Source of the DNA: Parvularcula sp. BBD 1991-13
GTDB taxonomy: Bacteria > Pseudomonadota > Alphaproteobacteria > Caulobacterales > Parvularculaceae
Assembly: GCA_001657385.1 (NCBI GenBank)
Contig: LYSZ01000004.1
Span: forward strand, 1 to 64,000
Length of the DNA stretch: 64,000 bases
Direction of reading: 5' to 3'
Made by a program: the position numbers and the translations under genes
The notes under the pieces: model-generated
What the model saw: only the letters and a program-made list of their open reading frames with translations
What the model was told of the DNA's origin: nothing
Databases searched by the model: none
Part shown: positions 34,879 through 44,271 of the stretch, piece after piece
Layout of the letters: each line of letters opens with the position of its first letter
How positions within the stretch are numbered: the first letter of the stretch is position 1

Positions 34879-35040
34879 TCAGAGCTTTCGCTTGATGACG
34901 TCCTGGAGCATCTCCTTGTCAAGCGCGAGGTTGGCGACGATCTTCTTCAGCCGCGCATTTTCCTGCTCAAGCTCGCGCATCCGTTTCATCTCGGACGGCA
35001 TCATGCCCGCGTACTTCTTCGTATCCGGGCGGCGAAGTTC
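34879..35040 (-). pseudogene. IS3-family transposase OrfA, C-terminal fragment
   Basis: The readable part is KKYAGMMPSEMKRMRELEQE followed by NARLKKIVANLALDKEMLQD and VIKRKL. This is the leucine-zipper end of IS3 OrfA, in the correct order before OrfB with the frame change expected for programmed frameshifting. Upstream of the KKYAG segment the sequence switches abruptly to IS21 istB, marking the junction of the two insertion sequences. Confidence 0.82.
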
Positions 35041-35046
35041 CCCGCC

Positions 35047-35604
35047 GTGAAAAGCCTCGATACGTTCGACTTCAAGGCGATCCCGAAGCTGAACAAGACA
35101 TTGGTTCAGGACCTGGCGCGCTGCGAATATATCGGCCGCCGCGAGAACATCATCGCCCTGGGCCCGAGCGGAACCGGCAAAACCCATATCGCCCTGGGGC
35201 TTGGTCTCGCCGCCTGTCAGAGAGGGCTCGCCGTGGGCTTCACAACGGCTGCCGCGCTCGTCCACGAATTGATGGAAGCGCTGGACGAGAAACGGCTCCT
35301 GCGTCTTCAGCGCCAGATCGCCAATCTGAAGCTCCTGATTATCGACGAACTCGGTTTTGTGCCGCTGTCGAAAACCGGCGCGGAACTGCTGTTCGAGGTG
35401 TTCTCGCAGCGTTACGAACGCGGGGCGACCATCGTCACGACCAATTTGCCGTTCGACGAATGGACCGAAGTGTTCGCCTCCGAGCGTCTCACCGGGGCGC
35501 TGCTCGACCGGCTCACTCATCACGTCCATATCCTGGAAATGAACGGCGAAAGCTATCGGCTCTCAGAGGCCAAGAAGCGCCGAGCCGAAAAACCGGCGTC
35601 ATAA
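35047..35604 (+). pseudogene. istB: IS21-family helper ATPase IstB, 5'-truncated
   Basis: About 185 of the usual ~250 residues. It begins at KSLDTFDFKAIPKLNKTLVQ, which corresponds to about residue 60 of IstB. Walker A is GPSGTGKTHIALGLG, Walker B is LKLLIIDELGFVPL, and TIVTTNLPFDEWTEVF and LLDRLTHHVHILEMNGESYRL are hallmarks. The N-terminus has been replaced by the IS3 remnant. It cannot transpose because istA is absent. Confidence 0.9.
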
Positions 35605-35904
35605 GAATACTGAAAATCTTTCGCCCGGCCGAAGGGCTGAACTCATGGAAAAGGCGCGCTTTGACTCGTGGGCGGTCAGCGCGCTTTCCCACAGTTCAGC
35701 GCACATCACGCCAGCCTCAGTGGTACAGTTTTACGGCGCCAGACTGGTACGTTTTTACGCCGCGATTGACAGACTCCAAGGCCCGGCGCGCATTGATAGA
35801 ACTTATCTTAACTGCCATATCGGGCTGCCAATTCAACATAAACTGCCATATATCGCGGTTAGCATATCCGTGGCGGCGTTGAAATAGTTGGTCAGTGGCA
35901 CGCC

Positions 35905-36165
35905 CGGCGCCTTATCCGGAGAGACTCTTGTCCGAAATCTGTAGGCAGATTTCGGACGGGCTTTGGCTTTGGCAGGCATGCCCATATCTTGAGATCCGCC
36001 GGCCGCAGAATTTCCTGTGCCGTGACGAGTTCGCAGGTTCCTCTGCGCCTGGGCCGCGACGGCGCAGTACTACAAATACTCGCATGCCAGCATCCAAAGT
36101 GTGAGGTTTCGTATCACATTGGCAAGCTGGTCGGGCGGCCTTCAGTGGCCTGCTAGTCTTGTGCG
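35905..36165 (+). pseudogene. Possible terminase-small-subunit remnant
   Basis: One frame reads LLSEICRQISDGLWLWQACP, which recalls the 'eICrrlsdGesLr.IC...gMP' start of phage terminase small subunits. A second frame contains WAATAQYYKYSHA, which recalls the later part of the same family. They are separated by a frameshift and stops. This is weak, motif-level similarity only. The 575 bases from 35776 to 36350 hold no intact gene. Confidence 0.3.
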
Positions 36166-36381
36166 AGGGTAAGAATAGTGAGTTGAGGCTACGCCGGCGG
36201 CGTGACGAACCCTCTGCACCTGGCGGCAAAAGCATGGGAAATCTCACAGGCCGAAGAAACACCAGGCCGGCCGCTCCGATCACTCCATGGTGAGGCTTTC
36301 AACCCTGGCTGATTGGGAGCCAATGGGCCGCTGATTGGAAGTGTGGGTGGCAATCCACACAGCGGGGCGCGGTTCCTCAAC

Positions 36382-36684
36382 ATGCATGCCGCAGCCAGCG
36401 TGCCGGAGGAGAACATGAAGCTCGCCTTCGTCATTCACGGCCGCGCGGTCTATGACGTGACGCGGCAGGATCTGTACGGGGAGGCGGTCTGCGGTGAAAA
36501 CGCGACCGCGCCGCTTGTCGCCGCGCTGATCGAAAAGGGCGTTGACATATATGTCTGTGGACAGAGCGCCGCTTACTACGGCGTCACGACCGCCGATCTT
36601 CTGCCCGGCGTCAGGATGGCCCTGTCCGCGATGACGGCGCATGCGCTGCTGCAACAGGACGGCTATACGGGCATTCCGTTCTAG
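36382..36684 (+). pseudogene. DsrE/DsrF-family protein, probably 5'-truncated
   Basis: About 100 residues of a DsrE-fold sulfur-relay-like protein: SGARFLNMHAAASVPEENMK begins in the middle of the fold, before KLAFVIHGRAVYDVT. The Cys in KGVDIYVCGQSAAYYGV matches the conserved position of the family. The first beta-alpha unit (normally ~40 residues) is missing, as the sequence upstream of 36360 is unrelated. It may still be translated from ATG at 36382. The Crp-type regulator gene follows 110 bases later. Confidence 0.65.
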
Positions 36685-36793
36685 GGTTTTCAGGCGCGTT
36701 GGCTCGTGGTGGTCAAGCCCGATCATATAACCTATTATAGCCGCGCGCCGGGGAGCGCTGTACCGCCCGTCGCAGGGAGGGCGGCTTAGAGAC

Positions 36794-37483
36794 GTGGCCG
36801 GACTTTTAGATCACGGAAGCCTTAGACTGGTCGATCTCCTGAGCGAGTCGGCGAACAGGGCGATCGAGTCGATTGAACGGCGTTTCACCTATGAAGACGG
36901 GCGCGTGATTTTCGCGGCCGGCGATGTGGATCAGCGCCTGCTGATTGTGCGCTCGGGCGCAGTAAAAATAGGCCGCATCGGCGCTGACGGGCGCGAAACG
37001 ATCCTCGCCGTGCTGGGGCCGGGCCATTTCGTCGGCCTGGTCGGCGTCATGGTCGGGCGTGTGCGCGGCCAGAACGCGGTCGCCGTCGGCGAAACGACGC
37101 TCGGCCATCTGGATAAGGACGACTTTTTCGCGCTGATGGATGCTCATCCGGAGATCGCCCGCGCGGCGCTTCCGGCCGCCCTGAGCCGGTTGAGCGCGGC
37201 CCTGAATTTCATCGACGACGTGCGCCGCCTGCCTCTCGCTGTCCACACGGCGGTCTTTGTGCAGAGCATGCTGAAGGCGTCCGGGGAGGACGGCGTCATC
37301 CGCTGGAGCCAGTCGGATATCGCGCTCGCCGTCGGCGGCTCGCGGGTCTCGGTCGGCAAGGCGCTCAAGCGCCTGGAGAACGCCGGTTTCATTCGTCAGA
37401 AATACGGCGTTATCGAAGTTTGCGATCCGCAGGCCCTGGCCGCGTGGATCGATGCGGCGAGGGCGACGCATATGAATGATTGA
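36794..37483 (+). CDS. Crp/Fnr-family transcriptional regulator
   Basis: A 229-residue regulator. The cyclic-nucleotide-binding fold runs from FTYEDGRVIFAAGDVDQRLLIVRSGAVKIGRIG (in part) to ~residue 125, and the C-terminal helix-turn-helix has WSQSDIALAVGGSRVSVGKALKRLENAGFI. There are no N-terminal Fe-S cysteines as in Fnr. It starts with GTG and has AGGGAGG 13 bases upstream. It is convergent with the DUF1254 gene and may control the receptor cluster on the opposite strand. Confidence 0.88.
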   Translation: MAGLLDHGSLRLVDLLSESANRAIESIERRFTYEDGRVIFAAGDVDQRLLIVRSGAVKIGRIGADGRETILAVLGPGHFVGLVGVMVGRVRGQNAVAVGETTLGHLDKDDFFALMDAHPEIARAALPAALSRLSAALNFIDDVRRLPLAVHTAVFVQSMLKASGEDGVIRWSQSDIALAVGGSRVSVGKALKRLENAGFIRQKYGVIEVCDPQALAAWIDAARATHMND

Positions 37484-37495
37484 GCCCGGCAGGAG

Positions 37496-38974
37496 TTACG
37501 GCGCGGAGACGGGCTCAAGCGGGGGCAGGGCCAACTCGCGGTCATAAAGCGACCGGGTGGTCTGCGCGGTCGGCGAATAGATGCGGAACGTCACCCGGTA
37601 CGGCCGGCCCTCGGGAGAGGGCAGCCAGTTGCGGTTGAGTTCGCCCCCCGGCGCGTCGGGCTGGATGTAGAGATCCAGCGATCCGTCTTCGTTGTATTTC
37701 AGATCGTGGCGGCTGCCGATGGAATAGCGGTTGATGGGATTGTCGACCAGGAGATAGCTGTCGCCGTCATACATCGTGACGGACCAGAAGCCGAGGTCAT
37801 TGATCTCGGGGATGTCCTCCGGCTCGAAGCGCATCGTGTAGCGGCGCGCGCCGTCGAGCGGTTCGTTCTCCGCGTCGAAATACGTGTAGAAATAAATCGC
37901 CTCCTCGGGGTCGTTGCCCAACAGGCCGACAAGCGAGATCGCCGCGCGGGCCGCGTAGTCGAAGACGATGTTGTCGGCGTACCGCGCGGTGTCCCAGCCG
38001 GTGGGGAAGCGTCGGCCGCGATTGCGCCGCAGATACTCCATGACCGCGGGGCCGTCCTGAAGCGCGCGCAACACCCCGGCGCGCGTGTCCGGGTCGAGCG
38101 CTTCCGGATCGAAAGGCCGCCCCGGCTCCAGACCGATGCGCCACAGCGTTGCGTTCATTGCCGCGTGGCGTTTGGGCGGCGGGTTTTCGCCGAGCAGCAC
38201 CGCGGCCTTTTCAAATCTTGCGAACGGCCCCTTGAAGTCCTTTCTTGCCTTCGGTGCCGGAATGGCGGGCCGGATGTCGGTCGGACCGTCAGCCCATGCC
38301 GAAAGCGGCGTCAGCGACATCTGGTCCTGATAGGCGCGCACGGTGGCGAGATCCTGTTCGTTCCGCCGGACCGCAAGGCGGATAGCGAGAACAGCGGAAT
38401 TGGTGTCGACCTCGACCTTTTCAACACCGGGCGGCAGCGCGCCGTCCCAGTCCGGCCCGACGAAGGCGAGCTGCGCCGCCTCGCCGCCATTGACGCGCGG
38501 CGAGTAATGGTAGGTCTGGTTTTCCATGTAGGCGTTCGTGGTCTGCACCACGGCGTAGCGGTCCTGAATGGCCGGCATGTCGAGAATCACGGGCTCGGCG
38601 GCGAGGTCCAGCGCGACGCCCGTGTACACCGTGTCGTTATTCGGACTGTAGGGCATGTCGCTCCCGGCGTCCGCGAGCCATGACATGTGTCCCAGCCGGT
38701 TCAGCGGCGCCATCGGGCCATTGGCCTGCGCCTCGGTCAGCGTTTCGCGGCGCTTGCGTTCGCGCTCCAGGATGAATAGCGGATAGGTGTAAAGATAGGC
38801 CTGAAGCGCGAGGCTGTAAGCCAGCGCCTCGCGCCCCTGCGCGTCGGTCTCGCCGATGACGACCGTTTGCGCGCCGGTCTGGGTCCCGGTCTCCGCGCCG
38901 GCGGGGGGCGGGGCGGGCGCGCAGGCGGTGGCGGCTGTCGCGGCGGCGGCGAGGAGCGAGTGCTTCAAGATCAT
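37496..38974 (-). CDS. DUF1254/DUF1214 lipoprotein
   Basis: A 492-residue protein. The signal peptide ends in a lipobox-like ATACAP. DUF1254 is recognisable by NRLGHMSWLADAGSDMPYSPNNDTVYTGVALDL (segment) and the following QDRYAVVQTTNAYMENQTYHY. DUF1214 follows with DLGFWSVTMYDGDSYLLVDNP and RYSIGSRHDLKYNEDGSLDLYIQ. The function of the family is unknown. It is the last gene of a three-gene minus-strand cluster with a TonB receptor and a secreted protein, so it may process what the receptor imports. Confidence 0.85.
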   Translation of the reverse strand: MILKHSLLAAAATAATACAPAPPPAGAETGTQTGAQTVVIGETDAQGREALAYSLALQAYLYTYPLFILERERKRRETLTEAQANGPMAPLNRLGHMSWLADAGSDMPYSPNNDTVYTGVALDLAAEPVILDMPAIQDRYAVVQTTNAYMENQTYHYSPRVNGGEAAQLAFVGPDWDGALPPGVEKVEVDTNSAVLAIRLAVRRNEQDLATVRAYQDQMSLTPLSAWADGPTDIRPAIPAPKARKDFKGPFARFEKAAVLLGENPPPKRHAAMNATLWRIGLEPGRPFDPEALDPDTRAGVLRALQDGPAVMEYLRRNRGRRFPTGWDTARYADNIVFDYAARAAISLVGLLGNDPEEAIYFYTYFDAENEPLDGARRYTMRFEPEDIPEINDLGFWSVTMYDGDSYLLVDNPINRYSIGSRHDLKYNEDGSLDLYIQPDAPGGELNRNWLPSPEGRPYRVTFRIYSPTAQTTRSLYDRELALPPLEPVSAP

Positions 38975-38990
38975 TAAACGAACCTTTCGA

Positions 38991-41351
38991 TCAGAATTGA
39001 GCGGAGAGACGCGCGCCTATCGTGCGCGGCGCGCCGGTGTTGCAGCGAACGAACGTCCCGCCTGTCGTCGGGTCGGTCAGCCCCAGTTGGCCGCCGAGCG
39101 GCTGGTAGAAGCTGACGTCGCAAAAGCCCTTGTCGGTGAGATTTTCTCCGAACACGGAGACGCTGACCATCTCGCCCGGCGCGCTGACCGTGAGGCGAGC
39201 CGACACCAGCGCGTAGCCGTCCTGCAAGACCTGCGGGTTGTTGTCGATCGCGCCGCCGACGAATTGCGAGCCGATATAGTTGAAGCCTGCATTCGCCCGC
39301 CAGCCCCAGTCCGCAACGGCGCCGTCCAGGTTGACAAAGAGGTTGCCGGTCCATTCCGGCGCGAAATGGTTGCGCCCGCCGGTGAGGTCCTGAACCGACC
39401 GGTTGCCGCCGACCGGGCCGCAGCCGTCAATCTCGGGGCTTGAGGGCCTGCATCCGGGCAGCGCCTGGGCGCCCTCGAACGAGGTAAATTCGGAATCGAG
39501 ATAGGCGAGGCCGCCGGTCAGCTCGACGCCGTCGGCGATCCGAAGCGAGCCGTCCGCCTCGACCCCCTGATGGACGAGCGATCCGGCGTTGCGGGTGAGA
39601 AAGTCCACCCCGTCAAAACTGCGCGCCTGGAAATCTTCCAGCTCGGTGCGGTAAAGCGTTAGAGCCACATCGAGCCGGTTGTCGAAAAAGAGGCTTTTAA
39701 ACCCGACCTCGAAATTATCCGCGGTCTCGCTGTTGAAGGTGCGATCCTCGGCGGTGAGAACGGATGTTCCGCCGCCGGAGTTAAAGCCGCCGGATTTATA
39801 GCCCGTGCTGTAGGAAGCAAAGACGAGGCTATTCCCGGTCGGCGCGTAGTTGAGCCCGACGCGCAGGGTCGGCCTGTCGTCGGAGAAGGTCAGATCCGTG
39901 TCGGCGGGCGCGCGGAAGGCGATCCCGGCGAAGGGGTTCGCGGCTTCCTGCAGGAAACGCCCGTCGCGTTCGTCCCATGTGTACCGCGCGCCCAGCTGAA
40001 GCGTCAGCGCGTCGGTAAGCACAACCTCGCCCTGGCCGTAAATCGCGATGCTGTCGGAATCCTGCGACATGCGCAGGTCCGTCGCTTCTCCGCGCGGCGC
40101 GTTGAGGCAGGGTGCGCGCAGCGGCGGCGGGGCGAAGCTCGCGCACAGGGCGGGCGTCAGCGACAGCGTTTCGGAGAACAGCGCGTCCTCATGCGAGACG
40201 TAAAGGCCGGCGACGAAGCTGAAACGATCGTTGAGCAGCCCCTCCGGCGACGCCAGCCGCAACTCGTGCGACCAGCTTTCGCTCTCAAGGCCGGAGACGC
40301 GCCCGGTCAGGGGAACGGTGAGGAAGAAGATGTCCTCATCCACCTGCTGGTTGTCGTAATCGCGCCAGCCGCTCACAAGGCTCAGTGTGTAGCCGTTGTC
40401 GAAAGCGTAGCTGAGATCGCTCGAGACGCCCCACTGGACGTCGGACAAATCCCCGCCGACGATATGGTTCACCCGGAAGTCGAACGGATCGTCAAGCTCG
40501 GGGAGATTGTCGGCCCCGCCGAGAAGGGCGGTCAGCGTCGCGCGCCCCTGCGGCGTCAGCGTGTCGCCGAGCGCTTCGGCGGCGCTGCGCCCGTCGCCGC
40601 TCAGCCGGGTGTGGTCAAGCCGCACCGTCCAGCTCAAGGCGGGCGTGACGTCGAACGCCGCGCTGGCGCGAAAGGCGCTCGTGCTTTCGAACCCGAAATT
40701 GCTTTCATCACTGATCAATTCGCCGAACCCGTCGAATTCCGACGCCTGGGCCGCGAACCGCAGGCGCACCGAGTCGTTCACCGGCATGTTGACGACGCCC
40801 TCGACCTGGCGGCGCCCGAACTCGCCGAACTCCACGGAGCCGCGCGCCTCGAACTCATCGCCGGGCGTGGCCGAGTTCAGGATCACGCCGCCCGCGGTCG
40901 AGTTGCGGCCGAACAGCGTTCCCTGCGGCCCGCGCACCACCTCGACGCTCGCGATGTCGAGAAAGGAAGCGTAGAGGATTGACGGGCGCGGGATGTAGAC
41001 GCCATCGAGGAAAAAGGCCGTGCTCTGATCGGCGGCGGTGTTGCCCGCCGTGCCGATGCCGCGCACTACGATGCGCGTGTTCGCGGCCACCGCGCCGCGG
41101 GCCGCGTAGAAATTCGGCACGGCCCGCCCTAGTTCGAGGACGGAGGTTATGTTGCGCGCTTCAAGGTCTTCGGCCCCCGCGGCGACGATCGACAGCGGCA
41201 CGTCGCGAATGCTCTGATCGCGTTTTTGCGCTGTGACCATGATCACGTCCACCGTGTCCGCCCCGGCCTGATCCTGCGCGGCGGCCGGACCGCTCAGGCA
41301 AAAAGTGAGTGTAAGGATCGATCCTCCGAGCAAGATCTCTTTTTTCATCAT
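38991..41351 (-). CDS. TonB-dependent outer-membrane receptor
   Basis: A 786-residue receptor. Signal peptide (LGGSILTLTFCLSGPAAAQ), TonB box-like DTVDVIMVTAQKRDQSIRD, plug domain with VPLSIVAAGAEDLEARNITS and VEVVRGPQGTLFGRNSTAGG, then a 22-strand barrel with SLVFASYSTGYKSGGFNSGG and the terminal aromatic ARLSAQF. The sequence type is that of Caulobacter-like receptors for siderophores, carbohydrates or hydrophobic substrates. The substrate is not predictable. DUF1254 starts 16 bases after its stop. Confidence 0.93.
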   Translation of the reverse strand: MMKKEILLGGSILTLTFCLSGPAAAQDQAGADTVDVIMVTAQKRDQSIRDVPLSIVAAGAEDLEARNITSVLELGRAVPNFYAARGAVAANTRIVVRGIGTAGNTAADQSTAFFLDGVYIPRPSILYASFLDIASVEVVRGPQGTLFGRNSTAGGVILNSATPGDEFEARGSVEFGEFGRRQVEGVVNMPVNDSVRLRFAAQASEFDGFGELISDESNFGFESTSAFRASAAFDVTPALSWTVRLDHTRLSGDGRSAAEALGDTLTPQGRATLTALLGGADNLPELDDPFDFRVNHIVGGDLSDVQWGVSSDLSYAFDNGYTLSLVSGWRDYDNQQVDEDIFFLTVPLTGRVSGLESESWSHELRLASPEGLLNDRFSFVAGLYVSHEDALFSETLSLTPALCASFAPPPLRAPCLNAPRGEATDLRMSQDSDSIAIYGQGEVVLTDALTLQLGARYTWDERDGRFLQEAANPFAGIAFRAPADTDLTFSDDRPTLRVGLNYAPTGNSLVFASYSTGYKSGGFNSGGGTSVLTAEDRTFNSETADNFEVGFKSLFFDNRLDVALTLYRTELEDFQARSFDGVDFLTRNAGSLVHQGVEADGSLRIADGVELTGGLAYLDSEFTSFEGAQALPGCRPSSPEIDGCGPVGGNRSVQDLTGGRNHFAPEWTGNLFVNLDGAVADWGWRANAGFNYIGSQFVGGAIDNNPQVLQDGYALVSARLTVSAPGEMVSVSVFGENLTDKGFCDVSFYQPLGGQLGLTDPTTGGTFVRCNTGAPRTIGARLSAQF

Positions 41352-41411
41352 AGCCTCCCAAGGCGTCTTCTTATTATATGGTCTTTTATGGAGTCGGGCC
41401 GCCCCTTCGGC

Positions 41412-42809
41412 TCACCGCGCCGGGCAGGGGAAAAAGGCCTCGACCTGATTTGTCTGCAGATATTGCGTGCGCGGCATGTAAGGGCCGAGCGTTTCCGCCA
41501 GCGCATCCTGGCGCTCGACGCGCTCGATCGAGTTCGCGAAGTCCTCCGCGCCGAGCATGTGGCGGATCTGAACGACGGTTGCATCCTCGTCGAACATGCC
41601 GTCGCCGTCTGCCGCCATGGGCAGCCAGCTGACGCCGCATTCGGGCCGCGCATTGCGGGGCCGGTCTTCGGCCCGGCTCACCGCCACGGTGAAGAAGCCT
41701 TGCGGATCGACCGGGATTTCCTCGTCGAAGAGACAGTCGTTCACCCGCGTGTTCACGAAACCCTGATTGGAGCAGATCGACCAGTAGCGCAACTGGCCGC
41801 CGCCCATGACCGGGTCGCCGCCGACCGTCTGTGGCGTGGACGGCGCTTTGGCGCGCACCAGGAAGACGGGCCCGTGTTTGCGATTGACGATGGTGCGGAT
41901 ATAGAAATTGTCCGGGTTAGGATAAAAGCCGCCCTCCGACCTCCGCGCATCCTCGTTGATCTCGCCGGTGTAAATGCCAAGGAGGCTCTCGCGGTCGAGC
42001 TGGATGTACCACTGTGCAGGCGTTTGCGCGGGCCAGGTGTCGGGCCGGTCCGGTTGCGTGATAAGCTCGCGGTAACGCGCGGGCGGGATGCTGGCCGCGT
42101 CGGCGGCGAGGGCGACCGGCTGGCGCGTGCGCAGCGCCGCGCAGGCCTCTTGCCCCTTCAGCGTCTCGCCGGACGCCAGTTCCAGCACCGGCCGGGGCAG
42201 CGGCGCGCCGCCTGCCGGGGCCGTCCCGTCATCGGGCAGGTAGATGCGGTAGAGAACTGATTGCTGACCCCTTGCGCCGTAGCCGGGCGCGTGCAGCACG
42301 TTCGCCGCTCCGGCTGCCATTTCGGCGGCTTGGCGCGACCCGATAGCGCGCACGGTCTCGGGCGGGGCGTCGCGGACCTCGATCGCATAGCTTTGCGCGC
42401 GGCCCGCGCGCCCCGAGCCTTCGACGAACGGGTTCGCGCCCGCCTCCGGCGCGATCAGGAAGTCGGGCAGGGATTCAACCGGCCGTCCGGCTGCATCATA
42501 AGATGCGAAAGACATATAACGACTGGTGGGATAGCGCCCCTCCAGCCGCAGGCGGGCCCCTTCAGGCATGGTGAACACGCTGCCCCAGTAGAAGACATTG
42601 GCGTCCGGATAGGCGATATTGATGTACGGATCGGCGCTGAACGGGCCGCGCCGCCAGAAACAGTCGCGCGGGCCGGGGATGGCGCCGGTTGCGGCCCCTC
42701 TCTGCGTCCTTGACTTCGTCCCGGTTTCAGTTTGGGCGATCGCGCCGTCCGGCGCAGCGATCATCGTCGTCGCCGCGCATGCGATCGCGGTTACAATGCG
42801 CTTGAGCAT
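41412..42809 (-). CDS. Large secreted protein of unknown function
   Basis: A 465-residue protein with a signal peptide (MLKRIVTAIACAATTMIAAP, cleavage near AIAQ). The mature part has GPRDCFWRRGPFSADPYINI, PDANVFYWGSVFTMPEGARL, SRYMSFASYDAAGRPVESLP and RYWSICSNQGFVNTRVNDCL. Cysteines near the ends may form disulphides. The alternation of strands resembles the beta domain of DUF1214 proteins, but no family can be named. It is the first gene of a cluster with the TonB receptor and the DUF1254 lipoprotein. ATG at 42809 is used; a TTG precedes it. Confidence 0.65.
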   Translation of the reverse strand: MLKRIVTAIACAATTMIAAPDGAIAQTETGTKSRTQRGAATGAIPGPRDCFWRRGPFSADPYINIAYPDANVFYWGSVFTMPEGARLRLEGRYPTSRYMSFASYDAAGRPVESLPDFLIAPEAGANPFVEGSGRAGRAQSYAIEVRDAPPETVRAIGSRQAAEMAAGAANVLHAPGYGARGQQSVLYRIYLPDDGTAPAGGAPLPRPVLELASGETLKGQEACAALRTRQPVALAADAASIPPARYRELITQPDRPDTWPAQTPAQWYIQLDRESLLGIYTGEINEDARRSEGGFYPNPDNFYIRTIVNRKHGPVFLVRAKAPSTPQTVGGDPVMGGGQLRYWSICSNQGFVNTRVNDCLFDEEIPVDPQGFFTVAVSRAEDRPRNARPECGVSWLPMAADGDGMFDEDATVVQIRHMLGAEDFANSIERVERQDALAETLGPYMPRTQYLQTNQVEAFFPCPAR

Positions 42810-42945
42810 CAAGCCTGTCCTCCCATGGCGCGCCGGGAGGTTCCATCCCCCCTGATCTTAGCCCATGAGAAAACAACGGTTTGCGCCCGGATGTCTGCTA
42901 ACCGCTTAGCATTTCCGCGTCCCGGACGGGCGCGGCTGTTCGCAT

Positions 42946-43691
42946 ATGCGGAAAACCCCTCTGGCGCTGGTCCGTGAACGTTCGCGGCGAGCTGACGCCG
43001 CCGTGGATGCGATGCAACGCGCCTTGTTGATCGCCCAAGACCTCGGTGACGCCCTGTATGAAATTCAAACCCTTAGCAATTTGGGCCTCGTCCACGGCCA
43101 GGATGGGGATCTCAAGGCTTCACAAGACCAATTGCTCGAAGCTGCGCGTGTGATCAACGAGCTTGATGCGGAACCGAAGTTCGGGGTGGTCGAGATCATC
43201 GACGGGGACACAGTCCGATACAAACTCGCTGGCGATGTCCTGCCCGATGAGGAGCCGCTGGTCAGACAGGGGATCGGGCATGCAGGGGATCGGGCATGAT
43301 TGGGCGCCTGCGAAGCGTCTACGACGCGGCCCCCCGCGAAGCGGTAGGGCAGCTCCGCAAGCTTATCGGCATGATCGGCAATGTTGAAGGAAACCTTGGC
43401 GGCAACGCGCTGGAAGCAGGCGACGTCCAGGTGGCGGAGAAGCGGTTCGAGAACGCGATGCCGTGCTACATTGAGATTCAGGCCGGTGAACGGATCGCGC
43501 AAACCCTTGCAAACTTGGCCTTGGCAACAAGTAGACAGAACGAGTTGGAGAAGGCGTGCAAATACTGGAAAGAGAGCATTTCGGTATATGGGCAGCTGAA
43601 AGATCATGATGCAGGCGGCCTGAACGAGATTCGGTGGGACGCAGCCATCACGCGCCTCCAACAGGACATGGAAGATGCCGGCTATTCCTGA
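42946..43691 (+). pseudogene. Tetratricopeptide-repeat protein, broken into two frames
   Basis: The first frame (to 43299) carries one TPR unit: AVDAMQRALLIAQDLGDALY followed by EIQTLSNLGLVHGQDGDLKA. The second frame (43296-43691) carries more: NALEAGDVQVAEKRFENAMP, QTLANLALATSRQNELEKAC and KYWKESISVYGQLKDHDAGG. The linker between them shows no TPR pattern, and neither piece is a complete protein. This looks like the remains of a longer TPR (TPR_12 type) gene with deletions. The partner or role is unknown. Confidence 0.55.
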
Positions 43692-43792
43692 CGCCTTAGG
43701 TGTTTTCACAACATTTCGCCAAGGGGCGACGGCTGAGTGAAAGGCTCCTGACGTTACGTGCGGATTGGTCTTATTTGTGAAGTAAATAGACA

Positions 43793-43985
43793 TCATTTCA
43801 ATTTTTGCATGGCGAGATCAATCTTGTAATTTTGTTCCCTGATGGGCTCATTCTCGATTTCGTATTTCGCGTCGATCTCAAATTGGAATAGTGTCTTTGA
43901 ACTGAGTTCATGGAGTCGTTCGACCGGCGCCTTGCCGCCTAGCGATGAATGCGGGCGATGCCAGTTATACAACTCGACGCCACAA
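43793..43985 (-). pseudogene. C-terminal fragment of an integrase-core transposase (IS481-like)
   Basis: Read on the minus strand, the frame ends YNWHRPHSSLGGKAPVERLH, ELSSKTLFQFEIDAKYEIEN and EPIREQNYKIDLAMQKLK before the stop. YNxxRPHSSLGGxxP is the hallmark of the last part of rve transposases, and the NYKIDLAMQKLK ending is seen in IS481-like and related elements. The DDE catalytic part is missing. Confidence 0.75.
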
Positions 43986-43991
43986 CGCCCA

Positions 43992-44271
43992 CATTACCGA
44001 ACAACGGGAACTGCTTTATCCATGGCATCCTTGGTATGGACGCCGCGTTTTCGCACATGAAGCAATCGACAAGGCGGGTGCTGAAGTTTTTCGCTGCAGC
44101 CTGTCCGGCCGTACATCGGACAGATGGCTCGAGATCCCGGTTTGGATATTCGATCGGGCGGCAAGCACAGATTGGCGGTTGAACCGCTTACACAGAATAT
44201 CTGACAGGCTCGCTTACACACAATTCCTGACACTTCCCAAATATTGTCGGTTGCCGCGAGAATCCGCGTAA
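43992..44271 (+). pseudogene. Possible transposon-linked small protein (DUF5372-like) remnant
   Basis: The frame reads QRELLYPWHPWYGRRVFAHE followed by AGAEVFRCSLSGRTSDRWLE and IPVWIFDRAA. A start rich in YPWHPLxG and an ending IPxWMFD is seen in small proteins that accompany transposases on alphaproteobacterial plasmids. It has no clear start codon here and adjoins the IS481-like fragment, so it is probably debris. Confidence 0.4.

Larger units (their letters stand above)
33295..35771. mobile_element. IS21-family element remnant
   Basis: Imperfect terminal inverted repeats are visible: the left end starts TGTGAATATCGGTGCAAAAG at 33295 and the right end, read inward, starts TGTCAATCGCGGCGTAAAAA at 35771. 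Each is followed by a second internal GGCG(G/C)CGTAAAA box. istB lies at the right end but lacks its N-terminus, and istA is gone. The interior now holds an outer-membrane-protein fragment, a small membrane-protein gene and an IS3 fragment. No target duplication flanks it, so a deletion followed or accompanied insertion. Confidence 0.7.

Noticed and set aside
35460-35882. 140-codon frame overlapping istB and the IS21 right end
   Set aside because: It crosses the IS21 terminal repeat and is out of frame with istB.
43065-43796. 243-codon minus-strand frame
   Set aside because: The TPR pattern is on the plus strand; this frame is its shadow.
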